Shown here piece by piece: positions 9,370 to 17,896 of a DNA stretch of 64,000 nucleotides. The notes below the pieces were generated by a model, which saw only the letters and a program-made list of their open reading frames with translations, was not told the origin of the DNA and ran no database searches. How positions within the stretch are numbered: the first letter of the stretch is position 1; each line of letters opens with the position of its first letter. Both the position numbers and the translations under genes were made by a program. The stretch is from Paenibacillus sp. PL91 (GTDB lineage: Bacteria > Bacillota > Bacilli > Paenibacillales > Paenibacillaceae). The DNA lies in assembly GCF_012935325.2 (NCBI RefSeq), contig NZ_JABBYG020000003.1, positions 124,001 to 188,000 of the forward strand, in the 5' to 3' direction.

Positions 9370-10448
9370 TTTTCTGCTCCTTTCCATTGCGGGACAAAGG
9401 TTATCGTAAAAAGAAGTGCGGTTAAAATAATGCCGAACCAGAGTGAGTAGTCATAAAAATAACTTTGAATAATCTTCTGCATCAAAATGTCGCTGACCTT
9501 TAGAAGTGAAGGCATTGAAATGATGGCTGCACTTATCAACATAACCGCTTGGCGATATTTTTGGGATTTGGCACCAATCAGTTCAGATAAGAGATGAATA
9601 ATCAGAGCTGTTCTCACAATGCTGCCTGCCATTAATTGAAAGACAGCTAAAAAATCAACATGCGAGATATTACTTCCGACCATGACCAGCCTCCATTGTT
9701 CAAAAGCGGGGAATCGTAAATTTTCAGCTTGAAAAGGGCCAAACGAAGCGATTGCGCCAATCGTAGGTCCCATGATTAGTCCCACCAACATAGTCAGGAG
9801 CAGAAAAATGGTTCCATAGTTCAAGGGCTTTGTTAGCTTATGCTGAATCAAAAGCAAAATAAGCAAATCCATGCTGCCGCCAAATACGACGATTCCTCCG
9901 GATAGTTGAGTATCAAATCCTTCCTTAAGGAAGGGCTGGAGCATGCCATAGTCCTTGCCATCCATCGTCATTATGGATACTCCGAAGCCTAGCAGAATCA
10001 CGATAGGCAATAACATGGTAGACATATAGACAAGCGTTTTGATTCCCGCCCTTGCCGCACAGTATGATATTAATATAAAGCTTAGTGTCACGACGATATC
10101 ATGTGTATTGGGAAGAAAGTAAATTTTTACGGTCTTTGCTGTATCAAAAACGATCATGTTTCCTGCAGCCAATAAATAAAGTACGACGCCTCCGCTTACC
10201 ACCCACAAGCCGAGCTTGCCCGTTCGGAATTTGAGCCAATCCGAAAATGATAATGAACGCATCGATTTCAAAACAAGATATAAAATGAAGCTCCATCCAA
10301 TCAGTGCCAAATAAGCGACTACTATACTGAACCATGAATCGCGTTCCGCCGCTCGGAGAAGATGAGGGATAATTAGCACATGGTTCGAGATCCCAAGTGA
10401 TAAAAGCAATAAAAAGACGATCTGAAGTCTAGAAAAGGATCCCTCCAT
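9366..10448 (-). CDS. Spore germination permease, GerB subunit
   Basis: This 360-residue polytopic protein belongs to the GerB (YndE-type) branch of the amino acid permease superfamily and is the ligand-binding B subunit of the receptor. About ten hydrophobic helices cover the whole chain. The start at 10448 is chosen because the preceding GAGGAGGGG lies eight bases away; an upstream ATG at 10466 would put that site inside the coding region. It is the first gene of the B-A-C operon, an order less common than A-B-C. Confidence 0.92.
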   Translation of the reverse strand: MEGSFSRLQIVFLLLLSLGISNHVLIIPHLLRAAERDSWFSIVVAYLALIGWSFILYLVLKSMRSLSFSDWLKFRTGKLGLWVVSGGVVLYLLAAGNMIVFDTAKTVKIYFLPNTHDIVVTLSFILISYCAARAGIKTLVYMSTMLLPIVILLGFGVSIMTMDGKDYGMLQPFLKEGFDTQLSGGIVVFGGSMDLLILLLIQHKLTKPLNYGTIFLLLTMLVGLIMGPTIGAIASFGPFQAENLRFPAFEQWRLVMVGSNISHVDFLAVFQLMAGSIVRTALIIHLLSELIGAKSQKYRQAVMLISAAIISMPSLLKVSDILMQKIIQSYFYDYSLWFGIILTALLFTITFVPQWKGAEK

Positions 10449-10490
10449 TACTGCTCCCCTCCTCAAAATTTTATAATTTTCTACATCTGG

Positions 10491-10521
10491 TATAGTTTCC
10501 CTTCAACTGCTCGATTATGCA
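10491..10521 (-). promoter_or_regulatory. Candidate forespore (SigG) promoter of the ger operon
   Basis: On the minus strand TGCATA (10516-10521) and AACTATA (10491-10497) are separated by 18 bp and lie 43 bp before the GerB start. The -35 fits the SigG pattern well and the -10 only partly. The call rests mainly on the known SigG control of ger operons. Confidence 0.35.
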
Positions 10522-10574
10522 TTGGACTGTTGGATCGACCTGTCCTCCACTGCTGCTGAAATACGGGACATCAT

Positions 10575-10602
10575 TAAAAACCCGAACTCAAATGGCCGGG
10601 TT
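10575..10602 (-). terminator. Terminator after the MocR-type regulator gene
   Basis: The minus strand reads AACCCG, a 12-base loop, CGGGTT and then TTTAATG. It ends the regulator transcript and insulates the ger operon. Confidence 0.7.
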
Positions 10603-10632
10603 TCTCCTAAGTCATATTATGGGCTTAAACCA

Positions 10633-12069
10633 TTAATTTTTATCTAAAACACCGTTAATTGCCTTAACCAATATGTGCAGCCCTTCCTTTAACTCTTCTA
10701 AAGTCGCATAAGCATAAGATAAGCGAATGTGATGAAAATCCTTTGGATCATAAATGTAACCGGGATTGATCAATACCTTTTGCTTGATGAGCTGTTGAAA
10801 CAACGCTTTGTGGACGATCGGTTCGTTAAATCGGAGCCAAATATAAAAGCCGCCTTTCGGCTTTTCCCATGCTGCGATTTGCCCAAAATCTTTCGTCAAA
10901 ATCGTTTCCACAAAAGCAGCCCGCTTTTGTAATTGCTGGCGTAATCGGCCTACATGTGACTCGTATAAGCTGGATGTAAGCCAGTGCGTTACAATTTGCT
11001 GCGAAAAGGCACTCGAGCCATAATCCGTTTGCATTTTAATATCAGCTAATCGATTGATGACAGGTTCTGGTGCTACGACCCAACCGATTCTTAAACCAGG
11101 GCTTAACGTTTTAGACACGCTCCCTATATATAGCACTTGTCCGGATTGATCCATTGACTTTAAGGATGGAGGGGCATCCTCGAAAGCTAATTCGTGATAA
11201 ACGTCGTCTTCAATGATAGGGATATGCAATGATGTACAAATTTCTAGCAATGCTCTTCTTTCTTCAATAGATAGAATGCGCCCGGTTGGGTTATTGAGTG
11301 TAGGCACCGTATAAAATAATGATTGTTTTTTACCCTTTAATGCTTTCAGCGTCTTTTTCAACTGCTGTTCTATTGATACAGAAATTACACGCATGCCTGC
11401 CGATTGAAATGGGTGAATCGAATTCAAATAGGAAGGCGGTTCTTGAAACACATTCGATCGCTGTTCAAGTATGCCTAATGAAATAAGCTGCAACGCTTGA
11501 AGCGCGCCAGATACGATGAGGATGCTCTCTGGTGATGCATGTATGCCTCGTTTTTGCAAATATTCACTCAATGCAACACGCAGCTTCTTACTGCCTTTCG
11601 GCTCTGAATAGCCAATATCTCTAGCATGCAAGGATATCGTTTGCAAAGAATGCTCAAGCAAAGCTGTTGGCAGTAAATCGGGGGAAAGCTCGCCCGTACC
11701 CAGCCGAATCATAGAAGGGTCTTGCTCGTGCTCATTGATTAATTGGATTGTATGAAAATTCGGCTCGTGAATGCTCGCATGAATATGCTTATGCCAATTT
11801 GGCTGTTCGTGGTTAAGGAGCCTATTCCAGCTATTATTGGATACGTAAGTACCTCCGCCCAATTTGCTCTCTACTATCCCGTTTGCTTTTAATTCGTCGA
11901 GCACTTGAATGACGGTACTTCGATTTACTTCAAGCATTTCGGATAGCTTTCTTTGAGAAGGGAGCTTCGTGCCGATCGTCCACTCGCCTTGCTGAATGCG
12001 AGCGCTAATCCAATTATAAATTTGATCATGGAGTGAAAGGTGGATTGTACGATTCGGTTTCCATTGCAA
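10633..12069 (-). CDS. MocR-family regulator (GntR HTH fused to aminotransferase fold)
   Basis: This 478-residue protein joins an N-terminal GntR winged helix (LPSQRKLSEMLEVNRSTVIQ, about residues 35-60) to a class I aminotransferase domain with the PLP-binding lysine in YIGSVSKTLSPG near residue 310. The likely start is TTG at 12069, with GAAGGGA nine bases upstream, giving MQWKPNRT, the usual MocR opening; an ATG at 12114 has no ribosome binding site and would run through the operator. It is divergent from a LysE exporter, so it probably senses an amino acid or PLP adduct and controls that exporter. Confidence 0.88.
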   Translation of the reverse strand: MQWKPNRTIHLSLHDQIYNWISARIQQGEWTIGTKLPSQRKLSEMLEVNRSTVIQVLDELKANGIVESKLGGGTYVSNNSWNRLLNHEQPNWHKHIHASIHEPNFHTIQLINEHEQDPSMIRLGTGELSPDLLPTALLEHSLQTISLHARDIGYSEPKGSKKLRVALSEYLQKRGIHASPESILIVSGALQALQLISLGILEQRSNVFQEPPSYLNSIHPFQSAGMRVISVSIEQQLKKTLKALKGKKQSLFYTVPTLNNPTGRILSIEERRALLEICTSLHIPIIEDDVYHELAFEDAPPSLKSMDQSGQVLYIGSVSKTLSPGLRIGWVVAPEPVINRLADIKMQTDYGSSAFSQQIVTHWLTSSLYESHVGRLRQQLQKRAAFVETILTKDFGQIAAWEKPKGGFYIWLRFNEPIVHKALFQQLIKQKVLINPGYIYDPKDFHHIRLSYAYATLEELKEGLHILVKAINGVLDKN

Positions 12070-12090
12070 AAGAATCAGTCCCTTCAAAAC

Positions 12091-12121
12091 TGGTTGGGTC
12101 CAAAAACCATCCAATTGGTTG
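12091..12121. promoter_or_regulatory. Candidate MocR operator between regulator and exporter
   Basis: TGGTTG occurs at 12091-12096 and 12116-12121, with the inverted AACCA at 12105-12109, giving one direct and one inverted arrangement around AATTGG. MocR regulators bind this kind of mixed repeat. The distal TTGGTT may also serve as the -35 of the exporter promoter, with CATAGT near 12139 as -10. Confidence 0.45.
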
Positions 12122-12175
12122 TTCTATTTCATTTGTAACATAGTTAAAGTGAAGAAGGAAGGGAGTTAATAGGAA

Positions 12176-12778
12176 ATGGAAGCCATACTTCATGGGATTT
12201 TATTAGCATTTGGGCTTATTTTGCCATTAGGCGTACAAAACGTCTTCATTTTCACGCAAGGGGCAACACAACCAAACATTTTCAAAGCCTTGCCGGCAAC
12301 CATAACGGCTGCGCTTTGTGATACGCTGCTCATTTTATTCGCCGTGTTCGGCTTGTCCATCCTCGTGCTTCAACTTACGTGGCTGCGACTTGGATTATTG
12401 ATCATCGGTATTGTTTTCCTATCTTACATGGGATATTCCGTATGGAATTCGAAGCCTGCGAGGCGCGATCCAGGTAGTCGCTTGCCGGCAAAAAAGCAAA
12501 TTGTATTTGCTCTGTCCGTCTCTCTTTTAAATCCGCATGCGATCTTGGATACAGTAGGCGTGATTGGCACAAGTGCACTGCGATATGCTGGACTTGAGCA
12601 AATCCTATTTACAGCTGCTTGTGTAGCCGTATCGTGGTGCTGGTTTTTCGGCCTGACATTCGCGGGCGCTGCTATCAAAAAATTAGATGGCTCTGGTTCA
12701 CTAATGATTATATTTAACAGGTGCTCCGCTATTTTTATATGGTGTACGGCGCTGCTGCTTTTGAAAGGCTTGTTTTGA
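12176..12778 (+). CDS. LysE/ArgO-type amino acid exporter
   Basis: This 200-residue membrane protein has the LysE fold: six hydrophobic helices, the N-terminal signature FGLILPLGVQNVFIFTQGA and the later SLLNPHAILDT motif near residue 120. It should export basic or related amino acids. AAGGGAG stands ten bases before the ATG. It is transcribed away from the MocR regulator across a 106-bp region with repeated TGGTT boxes, so its expression is probably triggered when an amino acid accumulates. The substrate is inferred from the family only. Confidence 0.88.
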   Translation: MEAILHGILLAFGLILPLGVQNVFIFTQGATQPNIFKALPATITAALCDTLLILFAVFGLSILVLQLTWLRLGLLIIGIVFLSYMGYSVWNSKPARRDPGSRLPAKKQIVFALSVSLLNPHAILDTVGVIGTSALRYAGLEQILFTAACVAVSWCWFFGLTFAGAAIKKLDGSGSLMIIFNRCSAIFIWCTALLLLKGLF

Positions 12779-12820
12779 TAGCATTGAGCAAGTTAATGGT
12801 TCATCCTAATCACAAAAATA

Positions 12821-12853
12821 AGGCAAGGCGGATTAAAATAATCCACCTTGCCT
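12821..12853. terminator. Bidirectional terminator between convergent genes
   Basis: AGGCAAGG-C-GGATT pairs with AATCC-A-CCTTGCCT and is followed by TCTTTTC on the plus strand. It serves the LysE gene and possibly the dehydrogenase operon coming from the other side. Confidence 0.75.
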
Positions 12854-12900
12854 CTTTTCTATCTTTCCGCCCCTTACCCGAACCTTTTAGCAGCCACTGA

Positions 12901-13974
12901 TTAATCGAAGTAGACTGGCTTTCCGGTTTCGGCCGAAATATATACGGCTTCCAGGATAGCCGATACAACCATCGCCTCTTCGGGCTTAACGAGCGGCTCA
13001 GTATCATTCACGACACTGCTGATCCATTGCTTCGCTTCATACTCGAAATCAGTCATATTTTCGCCTCTGAATTGCTCTCTATTATTCGGGTTCACATCTA
13101 TGGCGTTTATAAATAAGCTGCCGTCCCTCTCGCCGTTAATTCGCAGACCGTCGGTAAAATCCGCGCCGCCCTTGGTGCCGCACAAATAGGAGCCGTCAGG
13201 CTTTGCGATATTAAGCGCCCAGCTGGTTTCGATCGAAACGACGGCGCCGTTCTTGAATTTTACATAACCAAAGGCGGAATCCTCCACTTCAAACTGCTTG
13301 GGATCCCATGAACCCCATTCGTTTGCCGCATTTTCCGTATCCTTCAATTTATGAAATACGCTGCCTACTACGCTCTGAGGCTCATAATTGTTCATTAGCC
13401 AAAGGATGAGATCGAGCGAATGGGTACCGATGTCGATCATCGGGCCCCCGCCTTGTTTTTCTTTATCCAAAAACACGCCCCATGTGGGAACGCCTCTGCG
13501 TCTGGTCGCTACCGCTTTGGCATAATAGATTTCGCCGAGCTCATCATTTTCAATCATTTTTTTTAGCAGCTGCGACTGTGCTCTGCTTCGGTTCTGGTAT
13601 CCAACCGTCAGCTTCTTCCCAGTCTTTACATGGGCTTCGTACATCGCTTTCGCTTCGGCTCCCGTCTTTGCCATCGGTTTCTCGCACATGACATGCTTTC
13701 CGGCTTCCATCGCATCAATTGAAATGACGGCATGGGAAATATTTGGAGTCAGCACATGGATAACTTCAATCTCTTCCATCGCCAGCAGCTCTTTGTAATC
13801 CGTGAACACTTTCGCTCCGGGCACCCCATATTGCCCTGCTCCTTCGCGCGCTCTTTCCTCGATCAGATCGCAGAAGGCGACCATCTCCACATTTTCTATC
13901 TTTGCCAAGCTTGGCATATGCTTGCCGTTTGCAATCATTCCGCATCCGATTATTCCTACTTTGACTGTACGCAT
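12901..13974 (-). CDS. Gfo/Idh/MocA-family oxidoreductase
   Basis: This 357-residue NAD(P)-dependent dehydrogenase starts with a Rossmann motif (VGIIGCGMIANG) and carries the family signature MCEKPMAKT at about residue 95 and the C-terminal substrate domain with GGGPMIDIGTHSLDL near residue 175, which includes the conserved Asp and His. GGGAGGG precedes the ATG. It follows another member of the family by 3 bp and they share an operon with a dioxygenase-like gene. Such pairs usually oxidise and epimerise sugars, inositols or glycosides; the substrate is unknown. Confidence 0.92.
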   Translation of the reverse strand: MRTVKVGIIGCGMIANGKHMPSLAKIENVEMVAFCDLIEERAREGAGQYGVPGAKVFTDYKELLAMEEIEVIHVLTPNISHAVISIDAMEAGKHVMCEKPMAKTGAEAKAMYEAHVKTGKKLTVGYQNRSRAQSQLLKKMIENDELGEIYYAKAVATRRRGVPTWGVFLDKEKQGGGPMIDIGTHSLDLILWLMNNYEPQSVVGSVFHKLKDTENAANEWGSWDPKQFEVEDSAFGYVKFKNGAVVSIETSWALNIAKPDGSYLCGTKGGADFTDGLRINGERDGSLFINAIDVNPNNREQFRGENMTDFEYEAKQWISSVVNDTEPLVKPEEAMVVSAILEAVYISAETGKPVYFD

Positions 13975-13977
13975 CGA

Positions 13978-14976
13978 TCAATTCCCTCCCGGCTGCTTGA
14001 AGTCAACCGTTCTTCTCTCGCGATGGGCGATGTAGGCCATTTCAAGCAGCTCTGTCAGCCTCGTTCCATCCTCCAGCCCGTATGGCATCGGTTGGTCGTT
14101 CAATATGCCATTTACCCACTGTGTCAGCGGAAGCGGCTGCTCCTTGGGAAGCTGACGCGGAGAAATCCAGCCTTGCATCGGCGAATCCGTATGTTTGGAA
14201 GCGAATCTCACTTGATCCCCAGAGATGATCAATGTTCCTTCCGTGCCGTACAGCTCGAAAGCCGGCGGCGTTAAGTAGGTGACTAAGCTTGTTTCCAGCA
14301 GCGCTACCGCATTGCCAGCAAACTCAATTGAGCACTGCGCATGATCTTCAACGGCTCGCCCCGTAAAATGACTAAACATGGAGGTTATGCGTTTCGGTTG
14401 TCCGAGCAGCCAGCTTGCCAGATACATAGGGTGGCACCCGAGATCCATCATGGCCCCTCCGCCTGCTTGTTTCTCATCGTACCAATAATCAGGCAGCCAA
14501 TTATTTAATGCTCCGTCATGGCCGTTCCGAATGCGGAGAGTTGTAATAGCGCCGAGCACCCCGTCATCCACTAGCTGCTTGGCGAACAAGTGATGAGGTC
14601 TAGTACGGGCCGGAAAAGAAATACAAAACTTAACGCCAGCTCTTTGGACGGCAGCCGTTATTTGATTGCATTCCGCCACGGTAAGCGCCATCGATTTCTC
14701 CGTGAAAATATGCTTGCCCGCATTTGCGGCGGCAACCATTACCTCGGCGTGCATGCTGGTAGGCGCATCGACGACGACGGCATCCACGTCCTCGCGCTTC
14801 AGCAGAGCATCCAAGTCGGACTCGAAATCTGCTCCAAGCTCTGCCGCCCAGATACGTCCCCTGTCTTTGATTTCATCCCATACGGCCGTGATGTTTACGC
14901 TTCCAAGCGATTGCAGGTGTTTGGCGTAACCATCGGCATGAACATGCCACTTGCTGATCATCGCGACATTCAGCAT
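13978..14976 (-). CDS. Gfo/Idh/MocA-family oxidoreductase (second copy)
   Basis: This 332-residue protein is a diverged partner of the next gene. It has FTEKSMALT in place of the usual EKP motif, so the proline is lost, but keeps GGGAMMDLGCHPMYL with the substrate-side Asp and His. The N-terminus (LNVAMISKWHVHADGYAKHL) departs from the standard GxGxxG, with a histidine-rich turn seen in some members of the family. GGAGGGATAAGG precedes the ATG. Loss of the proline suggests a different cofactor geometry or specificity from its neighbour. Confidence 0.9.
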   Translation of the reverse strand: MLNVAMISKWHVHADGYAKHLQSLGSVNITAVWDEIKDRGRIWAAELGADFESDLDALLKREDVDAVVVDAPTSMHAEVMVAAANAGKHIFTEKSMALTVAECNQITAAVQRAGVKFCISFPARTRPHHLFAKQLVDDGVLGAITTLRIRNGHDGALNNWLPDYWYDEKQAGGGAMMDLGCHPMYLASWLLGQPKRITSMFSHFTGRAVEDHAQCSIEFAGNAVALLETSLVTYLTPPAFELYGTEGTLIISGDQVRFASKHTDSPMQGWISPRQLPKEQPLPLTQWVNGILNDQPMPYGLEDGTRLTELLEMAYIAHRERRTVDFKQPGGN

Positions 14977-15042
14977 TCCTTATCCCTCCAAATTAGTGTT
15001 GTGAAATGGCAGCACATTGCAAGTCATTGTTCTCGCGTCTTC

Positions 15043-15849
15043 TTAATCCTCAAAGGCCGCTATTGGGTAGCCGGCTCCGAACGGCGCGTCCGGCCGCTCG
15101 TATTCTCCCGCCAAATAGCGGCGCTGGGGCGTTGTACGCTCCAAATAATCCTTGTCGTTCGTAAACCGATCGGAGAACCGGACCCAAGGCGGACTGTATA
15201 TATAATGGGCGGTATAACGGTCATAGTCTCCGTCATGCATGTATGTACGATGCCAAACGGCGTTGTGGAACAGCAGTACGGAGCCGGCAGGAGCACATAT
15301 AACATGTCCGATCGGCAGATCGGATTTGCTTTGGCGAATGTCTTCCGGGAGCGGCACCTGGGACCTGTGGCTGCCCGGAATCATTTCCATGTTGCCCATC
15401 CTCGGCAGCGATTGATCGGTGAGCAGATAGGAAGCGCGCAGCTGCAGAAGAGGGATCGGATAAGCCAAATGCTTGAAATCATAGGCTCCCGAGCCGTCTT
15501 GATGCCATCCGCCCGCATCACCGAATGCCGGCTGCTTCGTGCACCAAGCGGATTGAAGAATGAAACGGTCGCCATAAATGGCTCTTACTTTCGGCAGTAC
15601 AGCAGGATGATCAATCAGATTGTCCAGCGCGTTTTCCGTCTCGAATCCTCGCCCAACCTGTGCCCATCCCGTCGTCCCTGCTTTATCATGAAGGCGGACA
15701 GCTGCCTCTAGACATTCTTGCGCTTGTTCAGCCGATAATACGTTCGGAATAATAAGGTATCCCCATGATTCAAACATGAAACGGTCAAGCTCCGTGAATT
15801 CACCGGGCTTGGATATGGCATTTAGCCCTTGTCGCTGCTCAGCAGTCAT
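15043..15849 (-). CDS. Phytanoyl-CoA dioxygenase-like Fe(II)/2-oxoglutarate oxygenase
   Basis: This 268-residue protein belongs to the PhyH superfamily. It shows GYLIIPNVLSAEQ near the start, the iron ligand pair in GGWHQDGSG (HxD, about residue 115), the second His in LLFHNAVWHRT and an Arg in the C-terminal third. AGGAGG seven bases before the ATG at 15849 fixes the start. As first gene of an operon with two Gfo/Idh/MocA dehydrogenases, it probably hydroxylates a small polar metabolite, for example a cyclitol or sugar-derived compound, that the dehydrogenases then process. This role is inference. Confidence 0.87.
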   Translation of the reverse strand: MTAEQRQGLNAISKPGEFTELDRFMFESWGYLIIPNVLSAEQAQECLEAAVRLHDKAGTTGWAQVGRGFETENALDNLIDHPAVLPKVRAIYGDRFILQSAWCTKQPAFGDAGGWHQDGSGAYDFKHLAYPIPLLQLRASYLLTDQSLPRMGNMEMIPGSHRSQVPLPEDIRQSKSDLPIGHVICAPAGSVLLFHNAVWHRTYMHDGDYDRYTAHYIYSPPWVRFSDRFTNDKDYLERTTPQRRYLAGEYERPDAPFGAGYPIAAFED

Positions 15850-15991
15850 GCGATAACCTCCTGACAAATTACATGAGTTCAAAGCCATTGACACCCATTC
15901 GAATAAGGCGGGACATGAAGTCGTCACTGCGTAACGCTAACGTGAATGACACGCCAGCAAAAGATTTTCACCTCCAATCTATATCAAACCG

Positions 15992-16013
15992 CATATCCTA
16001 TATATAGAATATG
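15992..16013. promoter_or_regulatory. 22-bp near-palindrome upstream of the dioxygenase operon
   Basis: CATATCCTATATATAGAATATG is palindromic except for one pair. Its right part, TATATATAGAATATG (15999-16013), recurs with one change as TATATATTGAATATG at 16137-16151. The two sites flank a stand-alone terminator and may be operators of one regulator. No cognate regulator is encoded next to them except the LacI at 16842. Confidence 0.4.
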
Positions 16014-16033
16014 AAAAGGATCATAAATAAATG

Positions 16034-16072
16034 CAAAAAAAGACTTGAAATATTTCTTATTATTTCAAGTCT
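16034..16072 (-). terminator. Orphan intrinsic terminator; possible small RNA end
   Basis: On the minus strand AGACTTGAAAT and ATTTCAAGTCT form a perfect 11-bp stem around a 10-base loop, followed by TTTTTTGC. No protein gene ends just upstream: MgtC has its own terminator at 16247-16276. The segment between about 16140 and 16034 may therefore be a short RNA or an attenuated leader of the dioxygenase operon. The remaining bases of this 450-bp gene-free stretch show a GGAGGTG site near 15970 without a convincing ORF. Confidence 0.6.
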
Positions 16073-16246
16073 AATGATGATCCTGCCTCTCGAGCAGCTT
16101 TTCTTCTGCCGAACAAGCTTTCGCATTTCAAAATTGTATATATTGAATATGTTTTTTAATACGTAGGGACACAGATCCATTCTTTTGAAGAAAACTTACA
16201 CTTCCTCAGATCACCTAACTTCATTCTCGTGTCCAAAAAAGCACAC

Positions 16247-16276
16247 TAAAAAAACGCCGAAGATTTCTCCCGGCGT
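16247..16276 (-). terminator. Terminator after the MgtC gene
   Basis: The minus strand reads ACGCCG, an 11-base loop, CGGCGT and seven T residues, 24 bp after the MgtC stop. It ends the long Opp operon transcript. Confidence 0.85.
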
Positions 16277-16299
16277 CTTAATAGAAAACATATTTTATT

Positions 16300-16803
16300 T
16301 CACGCAGATAAATCCTTATCTTCTTTCACTATCAGCTTATCATGCTCACGCTTCTCGATCCAGCCGCCGACTCGGATAAACAAGAAGGCTGTAATGATCG
16401 TGAAAATGACAATGCCATAGAAGCCTGCTCCTATTCCGATGCCTACTCCTCCAGCGAATAAAATCATTGCCGCTGAAGTCAGACCTTTCACTTCAAAGCC
16501 GGTTTTCATAATGAGCCCTGCGCCTAGAAAGCCTAGTCCAGACACAATCTGAGCGGCCAAACGCATCGGATCCATCATTGTTCGCTCATGCATATGCCCG
16601 TAGACCACAACGCTTTCAATGGAAACAATGGTAATCAGCGCTGATGCGACCGTAACGAACGTATAGGTTTTCACGCCTGCCGGTTTATTCTTATGGGTTC
16701 TATCGAATCCGATAAGAAGCCCTAAGAATGCGCTAATAAAAATACGGAAATAAATTTCATACTCCGAAAAAAAAGAAGATAAAAATGCAATTAGATCTGT
16801 CAT
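16300..16803 (-). CDS. MgtC/SapB-family membrane protein
   Basis: This 167-residue protein has four to five hydrophobic segments and the family signatures GFDRTHKNKPAGVKTYTFV near residue 40 and DPMRLAAQIVSGLGFLGAG near residue 85. It lacks the long C-terminal ACT-like domain of Salmonella MgtC. The ATG at 16803 has GTGAGG at six bases. It lies only 38 bp behind the LacI gene, so it may ride on the Opp operon transcript. Members of this family modulate F-type ATPase or magnesium adaptation; its tie to sugar uptake here is unclear. Confidence 0.88.
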   Translation of the reverse strand: MTDLIAFLSSFFSEYEIYFRIFISAFLGLLIGFDRTHKNKPAGVKTYTFVTVASALITIVSIESVVVYGHMHERTMMDPMRLAAQIVSGLGFLGAGLIMKTGFEVKGLTSAAMILFAGGVGIGIGAGFYGIVIFTIITAFLFIRVGGWIEKREHDKLIVKEDKDLSA

Positions 16804-16841
16804 AGCTTGCCTCACTTACTTTATAATCTTGGCTTCTTGTT

Positions 16842-17867
16842 TCATATCGATGAACAAGAGCTTCTTTCAACGATCGTGCTGTTCACGATCCAATGATCCT
16901 CATAATCGCCGTCTAGGACAGCGAGCTTGTGCATAAGCAGCCTAAGGGATTGTACGCCAAGCTCCGCGGGCTGCAAATCCATGCCCGTCAACGAAGGCGT
17001 AACTTGATGCATCATCGAGAGATCTCCGCAGATCACGAACAATGAAATATCCTCCGGAACGCTATAGCCCAAGTCCTTGATGGCATTCATCGCGCTAAAT
17101 GCTGTTCGATCGTCATCTGCGATAATCGCCGTCACCTTTTCTTTGCGTGTGCCGAGAATCGAATAGGTTTCGTCATATCCGTATCTCATATATTCGTCCG
17201 AATGAATGCACGGCTTGTAATGAATCATATGCGGACGAAACTCGATTTGATGCTCGTTTAATGCATTTATATAAGCCTCCGTTCTTTCGATGGAGACCGT
17301 CATCTGCTGTCCTGCATTAAGAAACATGATGTCGCGATGGCCGAGACCGACTAAATAATTGCATATATCGCGGATGATTTTGTCATTGTCGTTATTTACG
17401 GTTGAAACTTCATGAAGGTTTTCGTTTAAAATTTTGCCCACCGTCACAAACGGAATCTGATTCTGATGCAAAAGATTGATCCGCTCATCGTCTTGCGTAG
17501 GACCGAGCACGATGGCTCCGTCGATGGGATAGCTTGCGAGGGATGGCGTCTTTACCTCCTCTGCAGCGATCATATCCAACAGTACCCGATAGCCATAAAT
17601 AGATGCTTCCAATATTACGCCGTTAATGAATTGATTGTGGAAAAAGTTAAAAAAAAATTTGCCATGCGGAATCGTTAATCCTATAGCCATCGTTTTCTTG
17701 GTCACTAAGCTCCGCGCGATGTGATTAGGAACATAATTTAATTCCCTGGAAATTCGGAGCACTCTTTCCGTTACTTTTTTGCTCGTAGGTCTTTTCTGAC
17801 TGAAAACATTAGATACCGTGCCTTTTGAGACACCAGCCAGACGGGCGACGTCATCGATTTTTGCCAT
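16842..17867 (-). CDS. LacI-family regulator of the Opp-type operon
   Basis: This 341-residue regulator has the LacI helix-turn-helix (IDDVARLAGVSKGTVSNVFS, residues 3-22), the hinge helix PNHIARSLV near residue 50 and a periplasmic-binding-protein-like sensor domain. It is the penultimate or last gene of the importer operon, 29 bp after the HAD gene. Two identical palindromes with a CG centre before the operon (24807 and 24867) are its most likely targets, which would make this an autoregulated repressor loop. The other candidate for those sites is the LacI at 25317. The inducer is probably a sugar carried by the importer. Confidence 0.9.
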   Translation of the reverse strand: MAKIDDVARLAGVSKGTVSNVFSQKRPTSKKVTERVLRISRELNYVPNHIARSLVTKKTMAIGLTIPHGKFFFNFFHNQFINGVILEASIYGYRVLLDMIAAEEVKTPSLASYPIDGAIVLGPTQDDERINLLHQNQIPFVTVGKILNENLHEVSTVNNDNDKIIRDICNYLVGLGHRDIMFLNAGQQMTVSIERTEAYINALNEHQIEFRPHMIHYKPCIHSDEYMRYGYDETYSILGTRKEKVTAIIADDDRTAFSAMNAIKDLGYSVPEDISLFVICGDLSMMHQVTPSLTGMDLQPAELGVQSLRLLMHKLAVLDGDYEDHWIVNSTIVERSSCSSI

Positions 17868-17896
17868 TTTTGCTGTAACATCCTCTCAAAGCTTGT

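Noticed and set aside
14590-15711. Plus-strand open frame of about 373 codons
   Set aside because: It is antisense to the well-supported dehydrogenase and oxygenase genes and shows no recognisable motif.
15960-15990. GGAGGTG ribosome binding site before the oxygenase gene with short frames after it
   Set aside because: The following frames are 7 or about 27 codons; the longer one starts at GTG 15 bases or more away, so neither is convincing as a leader peptide.
15998-16180. Minus-strand 60-codon frame
   Set aside because: It runs through a perfect terminator and has no ribosome binding site or protein-like pattern.
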